DNA of 64,000 bases from Planctomycetota bacterium (GTDB lineage Bacteria > Planctomycetota > UBA1135), in NCBI GenBank assembly GCA_004295085.1, contig SHNF01000014.1:98319-162318 (forward strand), written 5' to 3'. The translations under genes and the position numbers were made by a program. A model generated the notes under the pieces. It made no database searches. It was not told the origin of the DNA and saw only the letters and a list, made by a program, of their open reading frames with translations. Below, one piece after another: positions 36,113 to 46,922 of the stretch (positions are counted from its first letter, which is position 1; every line of letters starts with the position of its first letter).

Positions 36113-39100
36113 TCAGGGCAGGGCGCGCCAGACCTCCAGGAAGCCGCCGCTGCCGCGCTCGGCCAGGGCCGCGCGCAGGCGCGCCACGAGATCCGCGATC
36201 TCAGCGACACCGCTGGCGGCGGACGCCTCGTCGAGCAGCGGCTGGAGCGCCGCCGCGTCGCGGCCGCGCTCGGCCAGGCCCGCGGCCCGCTCCAGCACCT
36301 TCCAGGCCTTCTGCGCGCTCTTCCAGGCCGCGTCCTTCTCCAGCTCCTTGAGGCCGGCCGCGGCCTGCTCGCCGCTGGCCGTGCCGGCGAAGTCGCCGGC
36401 CGTGGCCGCGAGCAGCCGGTGCGCGCGCAAGGGCGCCGCCGCGCGCAGCTGCAGCGCCTCGGCGAGCTGCGCGGCGCCCTGCTCCATGACCTGCTGGCGC
36501 AGCGCGCGCGCGGCGCGCACGCTGGCGTCGAAGGGCGCGTCCAGGTCCGCCAGCGGATTCAGGGTCTCCATGGCTTCCTTCCAGCGGCCGGCGGCCACAT
36601 GCCCGCGGCCGGACTCCAGGGCCGGGGCCAGCGCGGCGATCTCGCGCAGGCGGCGGCGCTCGGCCAGGTCGGCCAGGGCGCCGTCCACGAAGGTTGCGCC
36701 GGCGCCGGGCTCCCAGCCGACGCCGATCTTCAGGCCCGGGTCGCCCTCCCAGGCCACCGTTCCGTCCACGTCCACCACCAGCACGCGCGGCAGGCCGAAG
36801 CCGCCGGAGCGCAGGTTGTAGGCCGCGTAGGTCTTGCTGGCGCCGTCCCAGCCGACGGCGACGTCCGGCATGGGGTGCTCGCCCAGGTAGCTCTGGATCA
36901 CGGCCGGCGCGTCCTGGTTGTTGGACAAGGCCACGAAACGGAAGCCGAAGGGGCCGTACGCCTCCGCCAGGTGCTGGTAGTACTGCGTCACCGGGATCAG
37001 TTTGTCCTGCGTCGGCGTCCAGAAGATCAGGACCACGGGGTGGCCCAGGAGCTCGTGCAGCGGCGGCAGCGGCCCGCCCTGGATCCAGGTGTGCACGTCC
37101 AGCGGCGGCGGCGCGATTCCGGAGAAGCTGCCCGGCTGGCGTGCCTCTGCGCTCTCGGCGATGCGCTGCATGGCGAACTCGCGCTCGATGCGGGCCGCCG
37201 GATCGTGGGGGTCCCGCGCCAGCAGGCGGATGTTCTGGTAGTAGCAGGTGCCGACCCCGGTGATCAGGCCGAAGCCGCCGCGCACGGAGTCGCGGCTCGG
37301 CATCTGCATGGAGCGGATGTAGCGGTCGTTGAGGTAGACGTCCACGGTGTCGCCCACCACGTCCACGCGCAGCTTCTGCCAGTCCAGGTCCACATGCACC
37401 TGGCGGTGCTCGCGCACGCTCCACTGCCCGCCGTTCTGCGTGCTGATGTCCAGGAAGCCCTTGGGATGCAGCACCACGGCGTGCGTGTTGGTGGCGTCCT
37501 TGCGCCCGAAGCACAGGCCCAGGAGGCTGGCGCCCGGCTCGAAGCGCATTTCCGCCTCCAGCGAGAAGTCGGAATCAAAGGTCACGTCGCACGTGAGCTC
37601 GCGCGTGACGAAAGTGCCGGCGGCCGTGGACGGATCCGGCGCCACCGCGCCCTCGATCATGTTGCCGTAGGCGCGGTAGCCGTCGCCGCCGGACGAGGAC
37701 CAGCCGTCCAGGTCGAGCTCGTTGTAGGCCACGCGCCAGCGCGCCAGGCTCTTGCCGGTGGCGCGCGCCACCTCCGAATAGAAATCCAGCGCTTCCGGCA
37801 GGGAGAACTGGGCGCTCATGCGGCGCGCCACCTCCAGCGCCATGGTCGGGAGCTCGCGCTCGCGGTAGCTCCTGGCCAGGGCCAGCCCGTCCTCCAGCAG
37901 CTTCTTGCGCAGGCCGGCGTGGCGGCGGAACAGCGGATCCAGCTCCTCCATCTTCTTCTGCGCCACCGGGTAGCGCGCGTCGCCGATGAGGCCGCGCAGC
38001 TCCAGCTCGCGGCTGAAGTCCCGGTACAAGGCCGCGGCGCGGTCCAGGTTCTCCTGCTGCTCGAGCGCTGTAGCCAGCTTCCACAGCACCTCCGGATCCT
38101 CGGCGTAGTGGCTGTAGGCTTCCTCGTAGAACTGCACGGCCAGGTCGGTCTCGCCGCGCCCGCTCGCGGCGTCGCCGAACTCCAGCGCGCCGGCGCCGGC
38201 CTCCTTCTTGCCGATCTGGACGTCGCGCAGCTCCAGCAGCCAGTCGCGCCACAGCTCGCTCAGCTCGTCCAGGGTCTGCACCGGCGAGCGCGGATCCGCC
38301 AGCACCACAGACTCGAAGTGCGTGGCGGCGTCGCCCTGGTGGGCGGACGCGTTGCTGTTGTAGTAGGCGTGCAGGGCGTCGCGGTAGACCGGCTGGCCCT
38401 CGCCGTCGCGGTAGTTGTAGAGGAAGTACACCACGCCCCAGGTGGGCGCGTACCAGGGCGGGCCCCATTCGTAGTCGCCTTCCACCACGATCCGGAAGGT
38501 GGGGGCGTTCTCGGGGTCCTGCCATTCGCCGCTCGCGTCGCGCACACCGTCGCCGGAGTGGCGCATCCAGCCCTTCTCCAGGCGCGCCGCCAGCGGGAAC
38601 AGGCGGTGATTGGGCACCTGGTTCCACTTCACGCTGCCGTTGCTGAGGATGGTGCAGCCCTCGAAGAACGAGGCGTAGGCCTCGTTCAGCCAGCCGGGCA
38701 CGCCGCCCTTGCCGGTCAGGCTGACGAACTGGTGCGCCGCCTCGTGGAACAGCGTGCCGTACATCTCGCGGATGGACTCGCGGCCGGTCTGCCCGCCCAC
38801 GTAGGTCTCCACCGCGTCGCCCGTGAAGTGACCGCCCGACCACTCCACCGGCGGGCCTACGCCCAGCTTGAGGTACTCGTCGCGGTCCTTGAAGATGCGC
38901 ACCTCGATCTTGGGCGTCGGATCGCCGTCCAGCTTGTAGCGGAAGAACTGGCGGTAGAAGCCGTTCATCTGCTCCATGGCGATGCTGGAGGTCTGCAGCA
39001 CCACGAAGCCGGCGTCGGTGCGGTAGCGGTAGTTCTCGCCATCCTTGGTCCAGGCGGCGTCCCAGGTGGCGTGCTTGGCGTCTTCCGTGGCCACCCATTC

Positions 39101-39700
39101 GGGGCTCACGCCGAAGGTCGGGTCGCCGCCGGCGTATACGTCCTCGGTGGCGACGTCCGCGCTGCCCTTGCGCCGCACGTCCACAACCCCCTTGCGCGCC
39201 GGCACGTTCAGCGGATCCACGATCAGGATCTCGTCGTACACCGCCAGCGCCGAGTGGAAGCGCTTGCGCTTGACGTGTTCCTGGGCGATGCCCAGCAACT
39301 CGGCCACGTAGTGGTCGGACAGCCGCCGCAGTTCGTCGGCGCTGGCGTCGAGCAGCAGCAGCTGCTCGCGCGCCGCTTTGCGCTCGGCGCCCTTGACCAG
39401 CGGCTGGTCCGAGGCGTCCACCACGTCCAGCCAGCGGTGCCAGGCGTAGACGGCGGTGTCCGTATCGCCCAGCGCGAGCGACATCTCGGCCAGCAGCCGC
39501 AGGGCGCCGAGGTGGCGGTCATCGCGCTCCAGGGCGCGCTCCACCGCCAGGCGCGCCTCCTCGGGCTTGCCTTCGTCGCGCAGGCGCACAGCCTGCTCCA
39601 GGTAGCGCTGCACGAAGGGGCTGTCGCCGGCGGCCGGCCGCAGCGGCACGTAAGCCGGCGCCTGCGGGGAGAGGAGGAGGGCGAGGGCGGCGAGGAGCAT
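36113..39700 (-). CDS. large exported TPR - DUF1570-like peptidase - concanavalin - thioredoxin-like protein
   Basis: 1195 residues. A very short N-terminal leader (MLLAALALLLSPQ) precedes TPR-like helices (about 25-165). Around 320 a gluzincin motif FHEAAHQFV with downstream NEAYA (Glu) marks a DUF1570-like metallopeptidase. About 655-835 is a concanavalin/LamG-like sandwich (DVYLNDRYIRSMQM). About 885-1010 is a thioredoxin/TlpA-like fold (HPVVLIFWTPTQDKL), but the CxxC is missing (TQDKL), so it cannot do redox chemistry. The end is helical and Ala-rich. Convergent with the propeller gene (6-nt spacing) and 7 nt from rlmN. Confidence 0.75.
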   Translation of the reverse strand: MLLAALALLLSPQAPAYVPLRPAAGDSPFVQRYLEQAVRLRDEGKPEEARLAVERALERDDRHLGALRLLAEMSLALGDTDTAVYAWHRWLDVVDASDQPLVKGAERKAAREQLLLLDASADELRRLSDHYVAELLGIAQEHVKRKRFHSALAVYDEILIVDPLNVPARKGVVDVRRKGSADVATEDVYAGGDPTFGVSPEWVATEDAKHATWDAAWTKDGENYRYRTDAGFVVLQTSSIAMEQMNGFYRQFFRYKLDGDPTPKIEVRIFKDRDEYLKLGVGPPVEWSGGHFTGDAVETYVGGQTGRESIREMYGTLFHEAAHQFVSLTGKGGVPGWLNEAYASFFEGCTILSNGSVKWNQVPNHRLFPLAARLEKGWMRHSGDGVRDASGEWQDPENAPTFRIVVEGDYEWGPPWYAPTWGVVYFLYNYRDGEGQPVYRDALHAYYNSNASAHQGDAATHFESVVLADPRSPVQTLDELSELWRDWLLELRDVQIGKKEAGAGALEFGDAASGRGETDLAVQFYEEAYSHYAEDPEVLWKLATALEQQENLDRAAALYRDFSRELELRGLIGDARYPVAQKKMEELDPLFRRHAGLRKKLLEDGLALARSYRERELPTMALEVARRMSAQFSLPEALDFYSEVARATGKSLARWRVAYNELDLDGWSSSGGDGYRAYGNMIEGAVAPDPSTAAGTFVTRELTCDVTFDSDFSLEAEMRFEPGASLLGLCFGRKDATNTHAVVLHPKGFLDISTQNGGQWSVREHRQVHVDLDWQKLRVDVVGDTVDVYLNDRYIRSMQMPSRDSVRGGFGLITGVGTCYYQNIRLLARDPHDPAARIEREFAMQRIAESAEARQPGSFSGIAPPPLDVHTWIQGGPLPPLHELLGHPVVLIFWTPTQDKLIPVTQYYQHLAEAYGPFGFRFVALSNNQDAPAVIQSYLGEHPMPDVAVGWDGASKTYAAYNLRSGGFGLPRVLVVDVDGTVAWEGDPGLKIGVGWEPGAGATFVDGALADLAERRRLREIAALAPALESGRGHVAAGRWKEAMETLNPLADLDAPFDASVRAARALRQQVMEQGAAQLAEALQLRAAAPLRAHRLLAATAGDFAGTASGEQAAAGLKELEKDAAWKSAQKAWKVLERAAGLAERGRDAAALQPLLDEASAASGVAEIADLVARLRAALAERGSGGFLEVWRALP

Positions 39701-39707
39701 GGGTCGG

Positions 39708-40736
39708 TCAGGACAGCGTGAGAGCGCGCCGCCGGAGTTGCCCGCAGGCGGCGTCGACGGCGCCGCCGAGGCTGCGGCGCAAGGTCACGGACAAGCTGGC
39801 GCGGCGCAGGGCCTCGGCGAAGGCGTCCTGGGCCGCGCGCTCCGGTCTGTGATAGTCCAGGCCGGCGACCGGGTTGTACGGAATGAGGTTGACGTGGCAG
39901 CGGCGTCCCTGCAGCAGGTGCGCCAGCGCCTGGGCCTGCCGCGGCGCGTCGTTGACCCCGCGCAGGAGCACGTACTCCACGGTGTACTCGCGGCCGGCGG
40001 CGGCGAACAGGCGGTCGGCTTCCTCCAGCGTCTCTTCCAGCCGGCGCCTGCGCACGCCCGGCACCAGCTCATGGCGCAGCGCGTCATCGGGCGCGTGCAC
40101 GGACAAGGCCAGCGTCACCGGCCGCCCCCAGGCGGCGATGCGCGCCAGCGCGCCCGCCGGCGCCACCGTGGACACGGTGATGCGGCGCGCGCTGAAGCCG
40201 CCGCCCGCCGGCGCGATCAGGGCGTCGAGGGCCGCCAGGGTGGCGTCCAGGTTGAAGCCGGCGTCGCCCATGCCCATGACCACCAGCCGGTGAAACTCGC
40301 CCTGCTCCTGGCGCAGCACCAGCACCTGCTCCAGGATCTCGCCCGCAGTCAGGTTGCGTTCCAGACCCTCGAGCCCGCTGGCGCAGAAGCTGCAGCGCAC
40401 CGGGCAGCCGACCTGGGTGCTGATACACACGGTGCGCCCGCGGGTGCCCGGCATTCCGACCGCTTCAGCGGAGGCACCGTCGGGATAACGCAGCAGCAGC
40501 TTGAGCGCGCCATCGCTGGCGCCGGAGCGGCGCTCGACCTGCGCCGTGCGCAACGGCTCCTCCGCGGCCAGCCGGCGCCGCAGGGCCGCCGACAGGTCGC
40601 TCATGCTGTCCCAGTCGGTCACGCCGCGGCGCAATACCCAGTGCGCGGCGCTGGCGCCCTGATACGCGGCGGCGCCCAGGGCCTCGAAACGGCCCGGCCA
40701 GTCGCCGGGGGGCAGGTCCAGGAGCCGCGCGCTCAC
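39708..40736 (-). CDS. rlmN: 23S rRNA/tRNA adenine-C2 methyltransferase RlmN-like
   Basis: 342 residues. Radical SAM CxxxCxxC site (GCPVRCSFC) preceded by the conserved Cys and Glu that shuttle the methyl group (AEAV..., CISTQVG), and the late Cys of AACGQL; all key cysteines are present. The segment expected to read GMGEP is GMGDAGFN here, a mild deviation. The enzyme methylates A2503 of 23S rRNA and certain tRNAs. Overlaps the DHH phosphoesterase start region by 4 nt. Confidence 0.87.
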   Translation of the reverse strand: MSARLLDLPPGDWPGRFEALGAAAYQGASAAHWVLRRGVTDWDSMSDLSAALRRRLAAEEPLRTAQVERRSGASDGALKLLLRYPDGASAEAVGMPGTRGRTVCISTQVGCPVRCSFCASGLEGLERNLTAGEILEQVLVLRQEQGEFHRLVVMGMGDAGFNLDATLAALDALIAPAGGGFSARRITVSTVAPAGALARIAAWGRPVTLALSVHAPDDALRHELVPGVRRRRLEETLEEADRLFAAAGREYTVEYVLLRGVNDAPRQAQALAHLLQGRRCHVNLIPYNPVAGLDYHRPERAAQDAFAEALRRASLSVTLRRSLGGAVDAACGQLRRRALTLS

Positions 40737-41674
40737 GCCGGCTGCTCCCGCTGCACCAGGGTGTCGTAGGTCGCGCGCGCCCAGCGCTCGGCGGTCGCGT
40801 CGTCGGGCGGATTCACGCCGGCCACGCCCTCGTGCCCGCCGCCGCCGTAGGCGCGCAGCAGGTTGCCGAGGTGGGTGCGGTTGCGCGGCCGGTTCCAGGG
40901 GTTGCTGGCGGCGGTGATGTGCACTCCGGCACGCGTCGGCAGCAGCGTCACGGCGTAGTGCAGCTCCGGATACAGGTAGAAGGGAGCGAAGCGCTCGCGC
41001 CGGATCTTCTTGCTGCGCAGGTCGGCGAACAGCACGGTCTCGGTACGGTCCACCACGCGCGCCGGGAAGCTCTCCAGCGCCTGGTCGCGGTTGCGCGCCG
41101 CCCGGCGGTGGCAGCGGTCGATCTCCTCGTCCTCGGCCACTTCCGGCAAGGTGTGGCGGCGCATCAGCGCCACGATGCGGTCATAGAAGTCGAAGTCCGG
41201 GGCGCAGGTCAGGGCGCGGTTGATGCGCAGGGCCGGCTCCTCGCCGAACAAGGCCTGCTGTGCGTCGCGGAAGTGCGCGGCGTCGATCATGTCGGACCAG
41301 CGCGCCAGCTCGTGGTGGCGCGGGACCGGCTCGAATTCCCAGCGCTCCTGGCCGTGGCGCAGGATGATGGGCGGGCAGGACAGCGCCGCGGGATCGAAGC
41401 GATGGCGCTCGCCCTCGCGGTACAGCGCCCGGTCGGCTTCGCTCAGGAAGGTGGTGGGGTGATGGTCGAACCAGTACTCGGCGCGCGGATGGAAATGGAA
41501 GTCCACCAGGGCGAAGCGCTCGCCAAGCGCGAACTGGCTCCAGTCCAGGGTGCGGTCGAAGTTGACGCCGGACCAGTGCAGCTCGCGCTCGCCGCGGCAC
41601 GCCTCCAGCGCGTCGGCCAGGATGGCCGCCGCGGCCATGCCGTCGAAGTCCCGGTGGTAATAGATGCGCAGCAC
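40733..41674 (-). CDS. DHH-family phosphoesterase
   Basis: 313 residues from a GTG start. IYYHRDFDGMAAAAI and VDFHFHP...WFDHHP are the DHH motif residues, and GGGGHEGVAGV is the DHHA1 C-terminal motif. Such enzymes degrade nanoRNA or nucleotide signals such as pAp or c-di-AMP; the subfamily is not fixed. A TAGGCT box lies 11 nt before the GTG, suggesting a leaderless transcript. Its end overlaps rlmN, so the two are cotranslated. Confidence 0.85.
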   Translation of the reverse strand: MLRIYYHRDFDGMAAAAILADALEACRGERELHWSGVNFDRTLDWSQFALGERFALVDFHFHPRAEYWFDHHPTTFLSEADRALYREGERHRFDPAALSCPPIILRHGQERWEFEPVPRHHELARWSDMIDAAHFRDAQQALFGEEPALRINRALTCAPDFDFYDRIVALMRRHTLPEVAEDEEIDRCHRRAARNRDQALESFPARVVDRTETVLFADLRSKKIRRERFAPFYLYPELHYAVTLLPTRAGVHITAASNPWNRPRNRTHLGNLLRAYGGGGHEGVAGVNPPDDATAERWARATYDTLVQREQPA

Positions 41675-41685
41675 GGCGAATGGCT

Positions 41686-41691
41686 TAGCCT
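41686..41691 (-). promoter_or_regulatory. -10-like box TAGGCT
   Basis: GCGCTAGGCT on the minus strand, 11 nt upstream of the GTG of the DHH gene; identical 10-mer to the one before acyP. Confidence 0.4.
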
Positions 41692-41719
41692 AGCGCAGGC
41701 CGTCCTTCCACGGGCTCAT

Positions 41720-43462
41720 TCAGGGCAGCTCGCGCCCGTACAAGTGACGCTGGAAGAACTCCTCCCACAGCTCTCCGGTACGCCGCTCCAGGTCCGCGCG
41801 CAGGTCTTCCGTGGTCCAGTAACCCCCTTGACGCACGCGCTCGCGCAGCAGCGCGTCGAGCTCGGCACGCCCGGCGCGGGCCTCGATGGCGCGCCACACC
41901 AGCGGCCCGCGGGTGAGGAAGCGTTCCGGTCCGAGCAGGTCTCCGGGCGGGAGCAGGCTCAAGGGACGCGGCAGCGGCGGGCCCTGGCGCTCGGCCTGCT
42001 GCCACAGGCCGGCCAGGGCCGCGGCCTCCTGCGTGCGCCCGCAGGCTTCCAGCAGGCGCCAGGCGGCGTATGCGGAAAGGGATGCCTCCAGGAACGGCGT
42101 GCCGCTGCCGGCCCCGCGCAGGTGCACACCGAAGACCTGCTCCGCCACGCGCTGCGCCAGGCCGGTGCGGCGGGTCTGACCGCGCCACCATGCCCCGTCC
42201 AGTGGGGAGCTCAACCAGCCGGAGCCTTCGTCCAGGAGCAGCAGCCCCGGCCGTGGGCGATCGCCGCAGCCGGGGAAGCTGGCGACCGCCCAGCCGGTGT
42301 CGGCGTCGGGCAGCCAGCCGGCGCAGGCCTCGCTCAGGCTGCGCAGGAAGCGCAACGGCGCTTCCGGGGCCAGGCTGCGGGCCGAGCTGCGCTGCCACAG
42401 GACCCTGCCGGCCATGTTCGTGGCGCGGAAGTTGCCCACCACGAAGAAGGGCCAGGCGCGGCCGGCGGGCATGGCCGGGAAGCGCAGTTGGCGCCCACCC
42501 ATGTCTTCACTGAGCGATTCCGCAGACGGAGCCGTCCACGAAACCGCGGTCAGGTGCGAGGGCACCAGGATCTCCAGGCTCCAGGCCGGCGGCGCATGCA
42601 CCGCGCCCGCTGCGCCGCCCGCCTGCGCGGCATGCGGCGCGTGGATCCAGCCAGGATCGAGGGCGGCCAGGCCGTCGAAGGCCAGGTACAGGCCGCCGGC
42701 CTGGTCGGCTCCGGCGCCGTCCAGCGCCACGCTGTAGCGCACGCTCCATTCGCCGTCCGTGAGCGCCGGCGGGCCGGCGAGCGTGGCCAGCGCCGGCGGC
42801 TCCGGCCAGGACCAGTCGGCCGCCTGCGCGGGCTCCGGCGTGCGCGCCCGCAGCTCCACTTCCATTCTGGAGAAGTCCGCCGGCACGCGCACCGACAACG
42901 CCAGTGTCACCGGGCTGGCGATGACGAGCGCGCCCGGCCCCAGGCCGCGCTGCGCATCGTGTTCCGGTGGGGGCGGCGGGATCCACGCGCGCGGCAGCAC
43001 CAGGCTGTCCAGCGCCTGGCGCGCCGCCGCCAGCCCCGCGGCCGGGCCTTCCCAGCTGGCCGCGATGAGGGTGTCGTCCAGCACCAGGAAGCGTTCCAGG
43101 ATGGCGCGGCTGCGCCCCTCCTGCGTGAACCGGACCTCGGTGCCCGCCGCCGGCTGGCCGGCCCAGGCGCCCCGCCACGGGGTCCACGCCGGCCGGAGTC
43201 CGGCCAGGCGCGGCTGCCATTGCCGCACGCGCGAGTCGCCGGCCACGGCTTCCGCCTGCGCGCCCGGAGCCTCCAGGGCGAGGCGCGCCAGCAGGAACTG
43301 CCCCTCGCCGCCGCTCTCCAGGGCGCGCCAGCGCTCGCCGTCGGCGCCGTCGCGCACGAACGGCCCGTAGCCCGCCGGAAGCTCCATCCGGAAGGGGGCG
43401 GGATCCTCGGCCTGGGGGCGCGCGAAGGCGGGGACCAGCGCCGCCAGCAGCGTCGCCAGCAT
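41720..43462 (-). CDS. exported M1-peptidase-like protein lacking the zinc motif
   Basis: 580 residues with a short signal-like start (MLATLLAALVPAFARPQ). The C-terminal 80 residues (RGPLVWRAIEARAGRAELDALLRERV then TTEDLRADLERRTGELWEEFFQRHLYG) look like the end of an M1 aminopeptidase, but no HExxH plus Glu zinc set is found anywhere; the site that should carry it reads as low-complexity. A degenerate, non-catalytic homologue is inferred. Starts 12 nt after clpX, so transcription likely continues from the clp operon. Confidence 0.6.
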   Translation of the reverse strand: MLATLLAALVPAFARPQAEDPAPFRMELPAGYGPFVRDGADGERWRALESGGEGQFLLARLALEAPGAQAEAVAGDSRVRQWQPRLAGLRPAWTPWRGAWAGQPAAGTEVRFTQEGRSRAILERFLVLDDTLIAASWEGPAAGLAAARQALDSLVLPRAWIPPPPPEHDAQRGLGPGALVIASPVTLALSVRVPADFSRMEVELRARTPEPAQAADWSWPEPPALATLAGPPALTDGEWSVRYSVALDGAGADQAGGLYLAFDGLAALDPGWIHAPHAAQAGGAAGAVHAPPAWSLEILVPSHLTAVSWTAPSAESLSEDMGGRQLRFPAMPAGRAWPFFVVGNFRATNMAGRVLWQRSSARSLAPEAPLRFLRSLSEACAGWLPDADTGWAVASFPGCGDRPRPGLLLLDEGSGWLSSPLDGAWWRGQTRRTGLAQRVAEQVFGVHLRGAGSGTPFLEASLSAYAAWRLLEACGRTQEAAALAGLWQQAERQGPPLPRPLSLLPPGDLLGPERFLTRGPLVWRAIEARAGRAELDALLRERVRQGGYWTTEDLRADLERRTGELWEEFFQRHLYGRELP

Positions 43463-43473
43463 GGCGCGCGCCG

Positions 43474-44805
<1,332 letters not shown>

Positions 44806-44881
44806 GTTGCGGAGACCTGTTCGCTTCCGTCCCGTGGAGTCCCGGGCACGGCGCCGCGCCGCGCCCGGAGCCGCGCAAGCC

Positions 44882-45520
44882 CTAGGCGGGCTGGGGCTTG
44901 GGCTTGCCGATCAACTTGTCCACTATACCGTATTCCACGGCCTGCTCGGCGCTCAGGAAGTTGTCCCGGTCCGTGTCCTTCTCGAGCTGCTTGATGCTGC
45001 GGCCGGTGTGGTAGGCCAGGATGTGGTTGATGCGGTCGCGCAGGGCCAGGATCTCCTTGACCTGGATCTCCATGTCCGCGGCCGTGCCCTGGGACCCGCC
45101 CCACGGCTGGTGCACCATGACCCGGGAGTTGGGCAGGATGAAGCGCTTGCCCTTGGTGCCCCCGGCCAGCAGCACGGCGCCCATGCTGGCGCACTGGCCC
45201 ACGCAGTACGTGGCTACCGGGCACTGGATGAGCTGCATGGTGTCGTAGATGGCCAGACCCGCCGTCACCGAGCCCCCGGGCGAGTTGATGTACATGTGCA
45301 CGTCCTGGGTCTTGTTCATCTTCTCCAGGAACAGCAGCTGGGCCACGGTGACGTTGGCCACCATGTCGTCGATGGGCGTGCCGATGAAGACGATGCGGTC
45401 CTCGAGCAGGCGCGAGTACAGGTCGTAGACCCGTTCCCCGCGACCGGTCTTCTCGATCACGTACGGGATGGTGAACGCTTGCGGATCGGTGGTGTTGCGG
45501 CTCATCGGCACCCAGGGCAT
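44882..45520 (-). CDS. clpP: ATP-dependent Clp protease proteolytic subunit ClpP
   Basis: 212 residues. Catalytic Ser in [11 protein letters not shown], His in MVHQPWGG, Asp in [21 protein letters not shown] is the usual start. The Met at 45520 and the internal Met at 45505 are both possible starts; neither has a clear ribosome site. Serine protease that degrades unfolded or tagged proteins with ClpX or ClpA. Confidence 0.97.
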   Translation of the reverse strand: MPWVPMSRNTTDPQAFTIPYVIEKTGRGERVYDLYSRLLEDRIVFIGTPIDDMVANVTVAQLLFLEKMNKTQDVHMYINSPGGSVTAGLAIYDTMQLIQCPVATYCVGQCASMGAVLLAGGTKGKRFILPNSRVMVHQPWGGSQGTAADMEIQVKEILALRDRINHILAYHTGRSIKQLEKDTDRDNFLSAEQAVEYGIVDKLIGKPKPQPA

Positions 45521-45529
45521 TCGGGAGAC

Positions 45530-46855
45530 TCAGCGGGCGGGAGCGGGTTGCGCCGTGCTGCGGGCCAGCGCGATCTGGCCCAGGCGCGACCGCACCTTGC
45601 TTTCTAGGATGTCGCTGCGCAGCCTGCCAGTCATTCCTTGCTCGGCGTAATAGGCCTGCACGGCGTCGGGCGCCACCTGGTGGCGGTCCCCGAGCGCCCG
45701 GAACGCCCGCTGCAGGTCGGCGTCGCTCACCTCGATGCGCTCGACCGCCGCCACCCGCCGCACCAGGAAGAAGTGGCGCAGCCGGCGGCGCGCGTCCTCC
45801 AGGATCTGCTCGCGCGCTTCCTCGGCCTTCTTGCGCGCTTCCTCGGCCGGCAGGCCGCCCTGCTTCTCCAGGCGCTCGGCGTGGCTGCGCAGGGTCGCGT
45901 CCACCTCGTCCTGGAGCAGGCGCTGCGGCAGGTCGAAGGGACGCATGCGCCCCAGCTGCTCCAGCAGCTCGTACACCAGGCGGTCCCGCTCGCGCAGCTC
46001 GTTCTCGCGGCCGATCTGCTCCGCGATCTTCTGCTGCAGCAGCGCTGCGTCCTCGACCTGCAGGTCCGCGGCGATCTCCGCGGGCGTGGCCGGCCGCGGC
46101 TTCACGATCTGGCGCAGCGCCAGCAGCGCCTCGCCCGCGCCGCCCACCCAGCTCTCCTGGGAGAAGCCTTCCAGGAACTGGACCGGCACCACCTTCTCCT
46201 CGCCGGCGCGGGCGCCGCGCAGGATCTCGGCGAAGCGCGCCGGCTCCGAGCCGTACAGCGGCGAGCCCAGCCCCAGGCGCACGCCCTCCGCCCCCGGCAC
46301 CGTCTCTTCGCCGCGGCGGTAGCTCAGGTCGCAGACCGCCAGGTGCTGCTCGTCCAGCGCCTGGCCGGGGGCGTCCTCGAAGCGGGCGTGCTCGCGGCTC
46401 AGCTGGGCCATGGCGGTGTCCACCTGCTCGGGCTTGGCATCGGTGGGCCGGCCTTCCAGGTTCAGCTCGTCCCAGGGAGGCAGCTCGATCTTGGGGGAGG
46501 TCTCCACCTCGAAGTCGAAGGCCGCCGGCTGGTTCTCCTCCAGCTCCACGCCTTCGGTCTTGAGGTCCAGGACGCGCAAGGCCTCCAGCCCGGCCTGGCG
46601 CACGGCATCGCCCACCACGTGCTGGAAGAAGTGCTCGCGCAGCTCGTCCTGGATGCCGGGGCCGAGCACGCGGCGCAGCACGCCGAGCGGGACCTTGCCC
46701 GGACGGAAGCCGGGCAGGCGCACGCGCCGGCCGGCGGCGCGCAGCACCTCCTCGATCTCCTGGTTGACGCGCGGCGCCGGCACGCGGACGGACACCTTGT
46801 AGAGGCAGGTGCCGGCGGACTCGGTCTGGACTTCGAGGGGTGCTTCTTGGGTCAC
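45530..46855 (-). CDS. tig: trigger factor
   Basis: 441 residues. N-terminal ribosome-binding domain (VNQEIEEVLR, LPGFRPGKVPLGVLRR), the FKBP-like middle domain (about 155-240) and the helical C-terminus (RMRPFDLPQRLLQDEVDATLR). Ribosome-associated chaperone and prolyl isomerase. First of the tig-clpP-clpX group; 9 nt separate it from clpP. Confidence 0.95.
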   Translation of the reverse strand: MTQEAPLEVQTESAGTCLYKVSVRVPAPRVNQEIEEVLRAAGRRVRLPGFRPGKVPLGVLRRVLGPGIQDELREHFFQHVVGDAVRQAGLEALRVLDLKTEGVELEENQPAAFDFEVETSPKIELPPWDELNLEGRPTDAKPEQVDTAMAQLSREHARFEDAPGQALDEQHLAVCDLSYRRGEETVPGAEGVRLGLGSPLYGSEPARFAEILRGARAGEEKVVPVQFLEGFSQESWVGGAGEALLALRQIVKPRPATPAEIAADLQVEDAALLQQKIAEQIGRENELRERDRLVYELLEQLGRMRPFDLPQRLLQDEVDATLRSHAERLEKQGGLPAEEARKKAEEAREQILEDARRRLRHFFLVRRVAAVERIEVSDADLQRAFRALGDRHQVAPDAVQAYYAEQGMTGRLRSDILESKVRSRLGQIALARSTAQPAPAR

Positions 46856-46910
46856 GGGGTGGCAGTGGGCGCAGCATTGTCCCTGCCTGGGCAGAAGCCG
46901 TCCAGAGCGC

Positions 46911-46916
46911 TAGCTT
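46911..46916 (+). promoter_or_regulatory. -10-like box TAGCTT
   Basis: GCGCTAGCTT ends 6 nt before the GTG of the acetyltransferase gene, another candidate leaderless start. Confidence 0.3.
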
Positions 46917-46922
46917 GGCGCC

